A stretch of DNA of 17,133 nt from contig DASRTE010000160.1 in NCBI GenBank assembly GCA_035656095.1, positions 1 through 17,133 of the forward strand. Direction: 5' to 3'. Below, in pieces: positions 1 through 6,440 of this stretch. The position numbers and the translations under genes are program-made. Each line of letters begins with the position of its first letter. Position 1 is the first letter of the stretch. The notes beneath the pieces are model-generated. The model had not been told where the DNA came from and did not search any database. It saw nothing but the letters and a program-made list of their open reading frames with translations. Origin of the DNA: DASRTE01 sp035656095 (lineage in GTDB: Bacteria; Actinomycetota; Actinomycetes; Jiangellales; Jiangellaceae).

Positions 1-1
1 C

Positions 2-370
2 TCCGAGCTCGAGCTCAAGGAGCTCACCCCGGAGGCGCGTGAGCGTTACACGGCACAGTGGGACGAGATCCAAGCCAGGTTCGTCGATGCGCCCGAGAAC
101 GCCGTCGGAGCCGCCGACGACCTGGTGACCCAGCTCATCGCTGACCGTGGGTACCCGACCGACGACTACGGCGAGCAGCTGGAGCACTTGTCGGTCGAGC
201 ACGCCCGCACGCTGGGCAACTACCGCGATGCCCACGAGATCAGTCTGCGTAACCGGGAAGGCGAGGCCACCACCGAACAACTCCGCCAGGCCGTGCTGCA
301 CTACCGGTCGCTCGTGGCCGACCTGCTCGGCTCGACCGACGACGCCACGCATGACTCCACCCAACGGTGA
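2..370 (+). CDS. Conserved actinobacterial hypothetical protein, 5' truncated by window edge
   Basis: The reading frame is open from base 2 to the TGA at 368-370, giving 122 residues of a protein whose start lies upstream of the window. A GTG at 125 is in frame, but the coding signal and homology extend to its left, so it is not taken as the start. The visible part is charged and helical. It begins with a W-D-E-I-Q-A-R-F-V-D motif (residues 20-29 of the fragment), then an A-D-D-L-V stretch, R-G-Y-P, and an ending of the form T-E-Q-L-R-x-A-V-x-H-Y-R-S-L. The same W-x-E-(I/L)-Q-x-R-F-V-D and T-E-Q-L-R...Y-R landmarks recur in the next gene, so the two are paralogues. I recall such proteins as common uncharacterised actinobacterial families, but no function is known to me. 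The next gene starts 13 bases after this stop and its ribosome binding site abuts it, so they are probably co-transcribed. Confidence 0.8.
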   Translation, partial: SELELKELTPEARERYTAQWDEIQARFVDAPENAVGAADDLVTQLIADRGYPTDDYGEQLEHLSVEHARTLGNYRDAHEISLRNREGEATTEQLRQAVLHYRSLVADLLGSTDDATHDSTQR

Positions 371-383
371 GAAGGGCATTTCG

Positions 384-1055
384 ATGCGCGAAGACACAGA
401 CATCCACGACGAGGACGGGTACCAGCAGGCCGAGCGGCCCACCGACGATGCCGACCGCATCGCAACGCCGGACGCCGACCAGCGCGAATCGGTCGACGGC
501 GAGCCGTACGACCCGGCGCACCGTTCCGTCGACGACCGGTCGACCGGTGACGAGGCAGAGACCGTGGTGCCGTCCGCAGCAGGGCCCGAGGGCGAGATCC
601 GCTCCGACGATGAGCCGCGGGCGGCGTCCGCCGCGATGAGCGACGAGCCGGCTGCAGCGTCGACAACCGATGAGCGGGCGGGGACCGATGAGCGGGCAGG
701 GACCGATGAGCAGGCCGCGACCGCTGACGGGGTCGAGTCCGCCGAGCTCATGCCCGGGGAGGCGCCCGCCGAGCCCCCGGTGGCGGCCGTCGGATGGGCC
801 GAAGGCGCTGCCGAGGACATGCGTGTGCGGTGGCAAGAGCTCCAGCTTCGCTTTGTCGACGACCCCAGCGGCGTCGCCGGTGAGGCCCGCGCGCTGATTG
901 CCGAGGCGGTTCGTGCGGTCACAGATGCACTGGCCGAGCAGCAACGCCAGCTCGACTCGTGGAGCACGGCAGAGGGTGGCGACACCGAACAGTTGCGGGT
1001 CGTCGTTCAGCAGTACCGCGACTTCTTCGATCGGATGCTCGATCGCGCGGTCTGA
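384..1055 (+). CDS. Acidic, repeat-containing hypothetical protein with C-terminal helical domain
   Basis: 223 residues. The ATG at 384 is chosen because AAGGG (372-376) lies 7 bases upstream; the frame stays open further upstream but overlaps the previous gene. Residues 1 to about 135 are acidic, Asp/Glu/Ala/Pro-rich and probably disordered, and include three copies of a six-residue T-D-E-R-A-G unit at residues 95-112. Residues about 138-223 form a helical domain starting W-A-E-G and containing W-Q-E-L-Q-x-R-F-V-D-D and T-E-Q-L-R-x-V-V-x-Q-Y-R-D-F-F. This domain is clearly related to the preceding gene product but lacks that protein's R-G-Y-P segment. There is no signal peptide, membrane segment or cysteine. 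It is probably a soluble cytoplasmic protein expressed with its upstream paralogue. Function is unknown. The arrangement, a variable acidic tail plus a conserved helical module, would suit a protein-binding role, but that is inference. Confidence 0.85.
   Translation: MREDTDIHDEDGYQQAERPTDDADRIATPDADQRESVDGEPYDPAHRSVDDRSTGDEAETVVPSAAGPEGEIRSDDEPRAASAAMSDEPAAASTTDERAGTDERAGTDEQAATADGVESAELMPGEAPAEPPVAAVGWAEGAAEDMRVRWQELQLRFVDDPSGVAGEARALIAEAVRAVTDALAEQQRQLDSWSTAEGGDTEQLRVVVQQYRDFFDRMLDRAV
666..719 (+). repeat. Three tandem copies of an 18-bp coding repeat (T-D-E-R-A-G)
   Basis: Units at 666-683, 684-701 and 702-719 begin ACCGATGAGC. The first two are nearly identical and the third has diverged at its end. 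The unit length is a multiple of three, so changes in copy number would keep the reading frame of the acidic protein. Confidence 0.85.
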
Positions 1056-1184
1056 CCGTGTGTGGGCCTGGACGCCCGGCCCACGAGTTCCACACCTGGG
1101 TGCCGTGGTGCTATGACAACGTGGTTGACTGCTGGTCTAGAGTGGCCGTGACAGATAGGCGAGCGGCTCGGAGGTCGGCCACAG

Positions 1185-1562
1185 GTGACAGGTCAGCTGG
1201 AGATCCGTGTCCAGAGCCTGGGTGGATGTCTGATCGTCCGGGCCGCCGGTGAGCTCGACGTCGCCAGCGCGTCGTCGGTTCGCGACCACCTGATCGGTTA
1301 TCTGAATCTCGGCGAGACGGCCCTGATCGTCGACCTGAGCCGCGTGACCATGGCCGACACCACCGGCTTGAGCGCGGTGCTCGAAGCCGGCCACGAAACG
1401 AGTGACTCGGGCGGCGTTCTGCGAGTCGCGGGCGCGCAGTCCGCAGTGCGGCGGGCGCTGAGGGCCATCGACGTGGCGTGCGTGCTCGTCCTTCATGACG
1501 ACGTGTCCGACGCACTGGAGGCCGCCCTGGAGGCCGCCCAGGCGTCCCGTCCGTCCAGGTGA
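1185..1562 (+). CDS. STAS-domain anti-sigma-factor antagonist (RsbV/SpoIIAA type)
   Basis: 125 residues from a GTG at 1185. An in-frame stop at 1149 and no other credible start fix the 5' end, and GGAGG (1170-1174) lies 10 bases upstream. The product is a single STAS domain. A beta-strand region (G-G-C-L-I-V-R-A-A-G-E-L-D, residues 13-25) is followed by the family signature V-D-L-S-x-V-x-x-x-D-T-T-G-L at residues 49-62. STAS antagonists of this family bind an anti-sigma kinase and are switched off when a Ser or Thr just after the signature Asp is phosphorylated. Here that position is Thr59, where the paralogue at 2702 has Ser59. No RsbW-like kinase or sigma factor gene is visible in the window, so the partner is elsewhere. 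The family assignment is firm; the pathway it serves is inference. Confidence 0.9.
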   Translation: MTGQLEIRVQSLGGCLIVRAAGELDVASASSVRDHLIGYLNLGETALIVDLSRVTMADTTGLSAVLEAGHETSDSGGVLRVAGAQSAVRRALRAIDVACVLVLHDDVSDALEAALEAAQASRPSR

Positions 1563-1741
1563 TGCCGACGGCAGTCTTCAGGACCTCGGCACGACGGTCG
1601 CGGTGACCTCATCCGGGCCACTGGTCCGCACCATCACGTGGCGCGGCAACGCGGACAGTGAGTTGCCGATAGGCGCCTCGGATACGTGTCGCTGGCCATG
1701 AGGACCGCACTCCCGCATGACGAAGTCGATGGTGCACGATG

Positions 1742-1772
1742 ACGATGTGCGGCAGCGGCGCCACGATGTGCG
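1742..1772 (+). promoter_or_regulatory. Direct repeat, possible operator upstream of the GAF-ANTAR gene
   Basis: ACGATGTGCG occurs at 1742-1751 and again at 1763-1772, 21 bp apart (two helical turns). It lies in the 256-bp gap between the first STAS gene and the GAF-ANTAR gene, 47 bp upstream of the GTG start. The regulatory role is inferred from position and spacing only. Confidence 0.3.
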
Positions 1773-1818
1773 TCTGAGCAATCGCACAAGGAGCGAGCGA
1801 CTGTAGAGGGGGTGTGAG

Positions 1819-2577
1819 GTGGCAGAACCAACGTGGCGGCAGGTGGGTGGTGCCTTGCACGATCTGTCGCGCCTGTTGCTGACCTTCGACGAGCCCGACG
1901 ACCTGCTCCAGCAGATTGCGACGGCCGCCTGCCAGATCGTCCCCGCGACCACGAACTGCAGCGTCTCGTTGGTGCGCGACGGGGCGGTCCACAGTGTCGC
2001 GATCGCCAACGAGAAAGCACGGCACCTCGACGATCTCCAGTACGAGCACGGCGACGGCCCCTGCCTCGAAGCGATCCGCTCGGCCCGGGAGGTGTTGTCG
2101 CAGGACCTGCAGACCGACGAGCGATGGGGGGACTTCCGCTCGGTCATGGTCGAGCACGGGATCAGGTCGACGATGGCGCTGCCGCTGAAGGTCGACAACG
2201 GTGCCGAAGGGGCCTTGAACATCTACTCCGAGGATCTGCGTGCATTCGACGAGCAGGCGGCCGTGCTGGCCCGGCTGGTCGCGGGCCAGGCCGCGACGGT
2301 CATGTCCGGGGTGCTTCGTCATCGCGACCAAGCCGTGCTGACCGAACAGTTGCGCGCGGCCCTCTCGTCGCGTGCCGTCATCGACCAGGCTATTGGGGTC
2401 GTCATGGCGCACCAGGGTTGTCCTCCCGAGCAAGCCCTGGCCACCTTGAAGAAGGCTTCTCAGCACCGGAACGTGAAGCTTCGAGTCATCGCCCAGGAGA
2501 TCGTCGAGTCGGCCGGAACGACGCGGACCCGACCGGTCGTCGCCGGCAATTTGACGCATCGCGCCCGACCGCGATAG
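1819..2577 (+). CDS. GAF and ANTAR domain-containing RNA-binding transcription antiterminator
   Basis: 252 residues from a GTG at 1819, with AGAGGGGG (1805-1812) 6 bases upstream. Residues about 25-162 form a GAF sensor domain, with a typical P-C-L-E-A-I segment (81-86) and L-P-L-K-V-D-N-G-A-E-G-A-L-N-I-Y (121-136). Residues about 177-232 form an ANTAR domain: a three-helix unit with L-S-S-R-A-V-I-D-Q-A-I-G-V-V-M (182-196), an E-Q-A-L-A-T-L-K-K-A-S-Q stretch and a closing helix L-R-V-I-A-Q-E-I-V. ANTAR proteins bind paired RNA hairpins in leaders and prevent termination. The GAF domain would sense a ligand or redox state, which cannot be read from sequence. The gene lies between two STAS paralogues on the same strand, which suggests a shared stress or signalling role. 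The target RNA is unknown. Confidence 0.92.
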   Translation: MAEPTWRQVGGALHDLSRLLLTFDEPDDLLQQIATAACQIVPATTNCSVSLVRDGAVHSVAIANEKARHLDDLQYEHGDGPCLEAIRSAREVLSQDLQTDERWGDFRSVMVEHGIRSTMALPLKVDNGAEGALNIYSEDLRAFDEQAAVLARLVAGQAATVMSGVLRHRDQAVLTEQLRAALSSRAVIDQAIGVVMAHQGCPPEQALATLKKASQHRNVKLRVIAQEIVESAGTTRTRPVVAGNLTHRARPR

Positions 2578-2701
2578 TCATGGCCAGTGGTTGGGCAGCA
2601 GCCATCGCTTCGGTGACGGCCGTACAGGGCGGTCACCTTCCCAGATCGAGGTGAGCACCCGCCATGAGTCCGTACCGTTCGCGCTGTGGGACGGGTCGGT
2701 T

Positions 2702-3094
2702 GTGAGCAGCCGGCTCCGTCTACGTGCGCGCACCGTCGATGGTTGCCTCGTCGTGGAAGTCGGCGGTGAGGTCGACATGACGTCCGCGCCGACGCTGCGC
2801 GACCACCTGCTCGGCCACATCGGCGTCGGCGAGCCGTGCGTGGTCGTCGACCTGTCGGAGGTCGACTTCATGGACTCGACCGGACTGTCCGCGCTGGTGG
2901 TGGCCTACCGCCAGGCCGGCGAGATCGGTAGCTCGGTGGTCGTCGCCGGCGCACAACCGGCGGTTCGACGCGTTCTCGAGATCACCCAACTCGACGTGCT
3001 CCTGGAGCATCAGGACCATGTCGCTGATGCCGTGGCCACGGCGCGGGCCAGCCGCGACCCCGGATCGTCGGAACCCTTCGCTCCGTCCGTGTGA
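2702..3094 (+). CDS. STAS-domain anti-sigma-factor antagonist, second copy
   Basis: 130 residues from a GTG at 2702. The frame is open upstream, with other possible starts at TTG 2591 and GTG 2651. From 2702 the protein aligns end to end with the STAS protein at 1185, so that D58, the phospho-site 59, T60 and G61 fall at the same residue numbers in both. A weak GGGACGGG (2688-2695) lies 6 bases upstream. The signature is V-D-L-S-E-V-D-F-M-D-S-T-G-L (residues 49-62), with the canonical phosphorylatable Ser59. Known relatives bind an anti-sigma kinase in the unphosphorylated form. The roughly 15-residue tail after the domain (R-D-P-G-S-S-E-P...) is probably flexible. This is the paralogue with the classical Ser site, while the 1185 copy has Thr. 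The exact start is uncertain. Confidence 0.88.
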   Translation: MSSRLRLRARTVDGCLVVEVGGEVDMTSAPTLRDHLLGHIGVGEPCVVVDLSEVDFMDSTGLSALVVAYRQAGEIGSSVVVAGAQPAVRRVLEITQLDVLLEHQDHVADAVATARASRDPGSSEPFAPSV

Positions 3095-3121
3095 GCCGGC
3101 ACCGTCGGAGGCCCGGCCGGC
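3095..3121. terminator. GC stem-loop in the convergent gap after the STAS gene
   Basis: GCCGGC at 3095-3100 can pair with GCCGGC at 3116-3121 across a 15-base loop. It fills the gap between two convergent genes. There is no U-tract, so a terminator role is inferred from position alone. Confidence 0.3.
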
Positions 3122-3122
3122 G

Positions 3123-3329
3123 TCACCGAGCGCCGATGTGCGCGCGCCGGTCGACGTCGGGCGCAGGCGCCGTGCCGAGAGGCACGAGTCCTCCCGTCGG
3201 CATCAGGAAGTGGTGCCACAAGGTACACCGGATCTTGGCGAGCTCGATGGGCCCGTCCGTACTGGGGACGCTGGTGCGCCATTCCACGTCGGCCGGCTGG
3301 CCGCACTCTGGACATGTCACGAGGTCCAT
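3123..3329 (-). CDS. Small zinc-ribbon-like hypothetical protein
   Basis: 68 residues, read on the minus strand from ATG at 3329. GGAGG (complement of 3336-3340) lies 6 bases upstream of that ATG, so the longer open frame reaching 3455 is rejected. The protein starts M-D-L-V-T-C-P-E-C-G: Cys6 and Cys9 form a CxxC knuckle. Cys35 follows in I-R-C-T-L-W-H-H-F with His39 and His40. This could complete a three-Cys/one-His metal site, but a standard second CxxC is absent. The C-terminal third is Pro/Ala-rich and probably unstructured. I recall similar short proteins in other actinomycetes without an assigned function. It is divergent from the ABM-like gene at 3454, and the two may share a control region. 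Confidence 0.78.
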   Translation of the reverse strand: MDLVTCPECGQPADVEWRTSVPSTDGPIELAKIRCTLWHHFLMPTGGLVPLGTAPAPDVDRRAHIGAR

Positions 3330-3342
3330 GAGGAACCTCCCT

Positions 3343-3366
3343 GTTCTCAGTTCCTCATACGAGAAC
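3343..3366. promoter_or_regulatory. Inverted repeat in the divergent promoter region
   Basis: GTTCTC (3343-3348) and GAGAAC (3361-3366) form a perfect 6-bp inverted repeat around a 12-base spacer. It lies between the divergent zinc-ribbon and ABM-like genes, so it could be a shared operator. The arms are short, and this is suggestive only. Confidence 0.3.
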
Positions 3367-3453
3367 CGAGATCGCGTTCTGATACATCGACCCGCCGGTG
3401 ATGCCCGCTGACCACGGGGCCGGCGCCGACCGGCCGGGAGCAAGGAGATCACC

Positions 3454-3738
3454 ATGAAGATCAGAGTCTGGCGGTACGACGTGCGCGACGGGTCGGCGGG
3501 AGACTTCGAACGTATCTACGGCCACGACGGCGCCTGGGCTCGACTCTTCTCGCTTGCCGACGGCTACGTCGGGACGGAGCTCTACCGCGCGGTGGAGACG
3601 CCCGGGCGCTACCTCACCATCGACACGTTCGCCGACGACGCATCATGGCAACGGTTCCTGCTCGAGCACCGCGTCGCATATGACGACCTGGACGAGCAGA
3701 CGTCGGGTCTGACCCGGGTGGAGCAGGAACTGTCCTAG
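3454..3738 (+). CDS. ABM-like (antibiotic biosynthesis monooxygenase fold) protein
   Basis: 94 residues from ATG 3454, with a strong AAGGAG (3442-3447) 6 bases upstream. The pattern M-K-I-R-V-W-R-Y-D-V-R-D-G, a G-Y-V-G-T-E-L-Y-R strand (37-45), R-Y-L-T-I-D-T-F (52-59) and a helix around S-W-Q-R-F-L (64-69) fits a single dimeric alpha/beta-barrel domain of the ABM superfamily. Members include small cofactor-free oxygenases and heme-degrading enzymes, as well as many proteins of unknown role. I cannot point to diagnostic catalytic residues, so an enzymatic activity should not be assumed. There is no signal peptide, so it is cytoplasmic. It is divergent from the zinc-ribbon gene and convergent with the membrane protein gene that ends at 3777. 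Confidence 0.82.
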   Translation: MKIRVWRYDVRDGSAGDFERIYGHDGAWARLFSLADGYVGTELYRAVETPGRYLTIDTFADDASWQRFLLEHRVAYDDLDEQTSGLTRVEQELS

Positions 3739-3768
3739 CCCGGCGGGCCGGCAGGTTCGCCGACCGGG
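3739..3768. terminator. Possible bidirectional stem-loop between convergent genes
   Basis: CCCGG (3739-3743) can pair with CCGGG (3764-3768) around a 20-base loop, starting right after the TAG of the ABM-like gene. It has no U-tract. It is a weak candidate, supported mainly by its place in a 38-bp convergent gap. Confidence 0.25.
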
Positions 3769-3776
3769 GGTACCGT

Positions 3777-4511
3777 CTAGCGGCGCGGGCGCGCGGCCAG
3801 CGTGATGGTGAGCACACCCGCGCCGACAAGCAGTAGACCGGCTACCAGGAGACCGATCCCCAGCTCGTCGAGCCAGTCGACCCGTGCGCCCACGGTCATG
3901 TCGACCGCTACGCCGGGCGACGCATCGGCATTCATGACGACGAGCGCCCAACGCCCGTCGGCCATCGGCCAGGTCACGGTCGCCGTGTCGGTGGACGTGG
4001 CCGAGGCAACCCAGATGTCGACGCCATCGGGGCGTCCGGCCTCGGTGTTGCCCGCTACTGCGGTTCCAGGCCCGCCCAAACCGTGGAACTCCTCGTGTGC
4101 CACGTCGGCGAGGAAGGCATCGACCTCCGCCTCCGGGGCGATCCCGACGAACAGTGCCTCGCCGTCCTCGGCCACCGCGTTCACGCGGATGGTGCCGAGC
4201 GATTCCGGATTCACGACCCAGTCCGGCACACCCTCGAGGTGGATCTCCACGCCTTCCGAGGTGATCGCGTAGGTCTCGGTCGACAGGGATTCATCCGGCG
4301 CGAGGACGTACCCGTCGGCATCGCGCTGCGTGGCCTCGTAGACCAGCGCAACCACGCCGGCCGTCGTGAGCCCGAGACCGAGCAGAGCGCCGATCGCTCC
4401 GAACACGATGGCCGTGACGCGCCCGGCGCCGAGGCCGGGCCCGGGCGGCGGCACCGACTCGGCGGCCGCACGTTCGGGAGCGGGGGAACCGGGATCCTGC
4501 ATGGTTGCCAT
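3777..4511 (-). CDS. Two-TM membrane protein with a large extracytoplasmic domain
   Basis: 244 residues on the minus strand from ATG 4511. GGAGG (complement of 4518-4522) is 6 bases upstream; the open frame continues to 4778 but would run into the divergent hydrolase gene. The N-terminus is Pro/Ala-rich (1-30). TM1 spans about 31-58 (V-T-A-I-V-F-G-A-I-G-A-L-L-G...). Residues about 60-214 are polar with beta-like alternation and probably face outside. TM2 spans about 216-240 and is followed by a short R-P-R-R tail. The predicted topology puts both termini in the cytoplasm. The middle domain has no cysteines and I do not recognise its family. It resembles the many actinobacterial membrane proteins of unknown function. 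It is divergent from the membrane-anchored hydrolase at 4685, so a shared envelope role is possible but unproven. Confidence 0.85.
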   Translation of the reverse strand: MATMQDPGSPAPERAAAESVPPPGPGLGAGRVTAIVFGAIGALLGLGLTTAGVVALVYEATQRDADGYVLAPDESLSTETYAITSEGVEIHLEGVPDWVVNPESLGTIRVNAVAEDGEALFVGIAPEAEVDAFLADVAHEEFHGLGGPGTAVAGNTEAGRPDGVDIWVASATSTDTATVTWPMADGRWALVVMNADASPGVAVDMTVGARVDWLDELGIGLLVAGLLLVGAGVLTITLAARPRR

Positions 4512-4684
4512 CGCGTACCTCCGCGCTCGGACTTGTCGTCCTTCCTCTGATGCCGACATTGCCGCGCCCGGGCCGCAGAGACCCGGGTCGAACGTCCCGG
4601 GCTGAGGCGACCTCGGTCCCTGGCCACGTCGTGAGCTCGCCGTGCACGGTGGAAGCGGCCCGAGATCCGGCTCGCGAGGTGACG

Positions 4685-5809
4685 ATGATGTCCGTGCAGA
4701 CCCGCAATGGCGCCCGCATGGGCGAGGTGAAGGCGATCCCTGGTCGTCCCGGGCGTCTGGGACTCGGCGCGTTCGCATTCGTCGTCGGCGTCATCGGGAT
4801 GACCGTCGGGATCGGCGTCGGCGTCATGCACGTGATGAAGGCCGGACTCTCCGTGACCGCAGCCGCGGGCCTGCTCGTTCTGGTGTGCTCCCTCCTGCTC
4901 GTCGTGTTCGGCGGCGTGATGCTCCTCCGGCGCCTGCCCGGGTGGTGGCGTCTGGTGTCCGTGCCCGTCGTGCTCGTGCTGTTGCAGTTCGTCCTCGTGC
5001 CCGTGACACCTGCCGTGTACGCGACGAACCTGCCGCCCACCGAGGTGGGTGATGCCGCGCCGTCCGACCGCGGGCTCGGGTACGAGGACGTCGACTTCAC
5101 GACAGCTGACGGTGTCCGGCTGTCCGGCTGGTACGTGCCTTCGGCCAACGGCGCCGCGGTGGCCGTCCTCCATGGATCGGGTTCGACCCGTTCGGCCGTG
5201 CTCGACCATGCCGAGGTGCTGGCCGACAACGGCTACGGAGTTCTCCTCTACGACGCTCGTGGCCATGGCCGCAGCGATGGCGACGGCATGGACTTCGGCT
5301 GGTGGGGCGACCTCGACCTGGCAGGTGCGGTGTCGTACCTGCAATCCCGGTCCGACGTGCACGCCGACCGGATCGCCGCCGTAGGCATGTCGATGGGGGG
5401 CGAGCAGGCGGTCAACGCCGCGGCCACCGACGACCGGATCCTGGCCGTCGTGGGGGAGGGTGTGCAGCCACGCGTGCCCGCGGACACGACGCAGGCACCG
5501 GGACTGCGTGGCTGGGTCGAGCAGGCCGTCAACCGGACCGTCGTCTCCACCGCGGCCCTGTTGACCGACGCGCCGATGCCGATGCCATTGCGAGACGCGC
5601 TGGCGGCGACCGCGCCGCGACCCGTGCTGCTCATCGCGGGCGCGGGTGAGGTGGCCGCGATCCGGGACGTCACCGAAGTCGCGCCCGGCACGGTCGAGGT
5701 GTGGGAGCTTCCGGACACACCGCACACGCGGGGCCTGGCCGAGCAGCCTGACCAGTGGGAGGCACGGGTCGTGGCGTTCCTCGACCAAGCCCTCGTACCC
5801 GGGTCGTGA
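4685..5809 (+). CDS. Membrane-anchored alpha/beta hydrolase
   Basis: 374 residues from ATG 4685 (ATG 4688 is equally possible), with GAGG (4676-4679) just upstream. An earlier in-frame start would overlap the divergent gene. Three hydrophobic segments lie at about 26-50, 57-82 and 89-112 and are followed by the hydrolase domain. Visible landmarks are V-L-H-G-S-G (161-166, oxyanion region), L-L-Y-D-A-R-G-H-G-R-S (187-197), the nucleophile elbow G-M-S-M-G-G (Ser236), and P-D-T-P-H-T (His347). The acid may be Glu322 in L-I-A-G-A-G-E, where Asp is usual. The family cleaves esters, amides or peptides, and the substrate here cannot be named. With three TM segments and a cytoplasmic N-terminus, the catalytic domain would sit outside the membrane; this is inferred. 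The flavodoxin gene follows after 26 bases, so they are likely an operon. Confidence 0.9.
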   Translation: MMSVQTRNGARMGEVKAIPGRPGRLGLGAFAFVVGVIGMTVGIGVGVMHVMKAGLSVTAAAGLLVLVCSLLLVVFGGVMLLRRLPGWWRLVSVPVVLVLLQFVLVPVTPAVYATNLPPTEVGDAAPSDRGLGYEDVDFTTADGVRLSGWYVPSANGAAVAVLHGSGSTRSAVLDHAEVLADNGYGVLLYDARGHGRSDGDGMDFGWWGDLDLAGAVSYLQSRSDVHADRIAAVGMSMGGEQAVNAAATDDRILAVVGEGVQPRVPADTTQAPGLRGWVEQAVNRTVVSTAALLTDAPMPMPLRDALAATAPRPVLLIAGAGEVAAIRDVTEVAPGTVEVWELPDTPHTRGLAEQPDQWEARVVAFLDQALVPGS

Positions 5810-5835
5810 TCGACGCAGCAGCGGAAGGAGACATC

Positions 5836-6348
5836 ATGAGAGTCCTGGTGACGGCGGCGAGCCGACACGGGGCAACCGACGAGATCGCCAGGCAGATCGG
5901 CGACGAGCTGGAGAAGGCCCTCGATTTCCCCGCCGTCGAGGTGCACGTCCGGCCCGCCGACGCGGTCGACGACGTCCTCACCTACGACGCCGCCGTGATC
6001 GGCAGCGCCATCTACATGGGCCGTTGGCAGGAGCCGGCGCGACGACTCGTCGAAGCCGTGGACGCCTCTCACCGCGAGATGCCGGTGTGGCTGTTCTCCA
6101 GCGGCCCGATCGGTGATCCACCGCAGCCGGAGGGCGACTCGGCCGACGCCGTCACACTCGCCGAGCTGCCATGCGTCCGGGAGCATGCGACGTTCGCCGG
6201 CAGGCTCGACAAGCACGATCTCCGGCTGACCGAGCGCGCAGTGGTCAAGACCGTCAGGGCTCCCGAGGGCGACTTCCGCGACTGGACCGCGATCCGCCAG
6301 TGGGCACGGCACGTGGCGTCGGAGATCAATTCGAACAAGGTTCGCTGA
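5836..6348 (+). CDS. Flavodoxin-domain protein (HemG-like flavodoxin family)
   Basis: 170 residues from ATG 5836, with AAGGAG (5825-5830) 5 bases upstream. It begins M-R-V-L-V-T-A-A-S-R-H-G-A-T, the FMN-phosphate loop at about residues 6-14. Further flavodoxin landmarks are D-A-A-V-I-G-S-A-I-Y-M-G-R-W (51-64), W-L-F-S-S-G-P-I-G-D (85-94), F-A-G-R-L-D-K (120-126) and the C-terminal D-F-R-D-W-T-A-I-R-Q-W (146-156). This pattern is shared with menaquinone-dependent protoporphyrinogen oxidase HemG and its many relatives. Actinobacteria normally make heme by another route, so I call it a flavodoxin-fold FMN protein and do not assign heme synthesis. It is probably co-transcribed with the upstream hydrolase. 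The redox partner is unknown. Confidence 0.88.
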   Translation: MRVLVTAASRHGATDEIARQIGDELEKALDFPAVEVHVRPADAVDDVLTYDAAVIGSAIYMGRWQEPARRLVEAVDASHREMPVWLFSSGPIGDPPQPEGDSADAVTLAELPCVREHATFAGRLDKHDLRLTERAVVKTVRAPEGDFRDWTAIRQWARHVASEINSNKVR

Positions 6349-6356
6349 GTCCGACG

Positions 6357-6371
6357 CGGTTGGCCCAACCG
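6357..6371 (+). terminator. Hairpin just downstream of the flavodoxin gene
   Basis: CGGTTG (6357-6362) and CAACCG (6366-6371) form a perfect 6-bp stem with a 3-base loop, 8 bases after the flavodoxin stop. There is no U-tract, as is common in high-GC actinomycetes. Position makes a terminator plausible. Confidence 0.42.
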
Positions 6372-6399
6372 GTCGACACAGTGGCAGCCGGCCCCAGTA

Positions 6400-6413
6400 G
6401 CCGCCGCGGCGGC
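6400..6413 (-). terminator. 14-bp GC palindrome downstream of the cyclase gene
   Basis: GCCGCCGCGGCGGC at 6400-6413 is a perfect palindrome, 27 bases past the cyclase stop on the minus strand. With the hairpin at 6357 it gives each of the two convergent genes its own candidate stop structure. With no spacer the hairpin would need a tight loop, so this is uncertain. Confidence 0.3.
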
Positions 6414-6440
6414 GCTCGTGACGATGGCGCCCGGATCCTG

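Noticed and set aside
1122..1142. TTGACT near TAGAGT upstream of the first STAS gene, resembling a sigma-70 promoter
   Set aside because: The two boxes are only about 7 bases apart, far short of the usual 16-18.
1563..1818. Possible small gene between the first STAS gene and the GAF-ANTAR gene
   Set aside because: Open frames here lack ribosome binding sites and translate to Arg/Thr/Pro-rich strings without third-position bias.
4567..4601. Three CCCGGG hexamers at 14-15 bp spacing upstream of the hydrolase
   Set aside because: CCCGGG is frequent in DNA this GC-rich, and the flanks of the three copies do not match, so chance is the simpler explanation.
4211..5788. Long minus-strand open frame (over 500 codons) opposite the alpha/beta hydrolase
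   Set aside because: It is antisense to a gene with catalytic motifs, and its translation is a His/Arg/Gly-rich string without family features. Long antisense frames are expected at this GC content.
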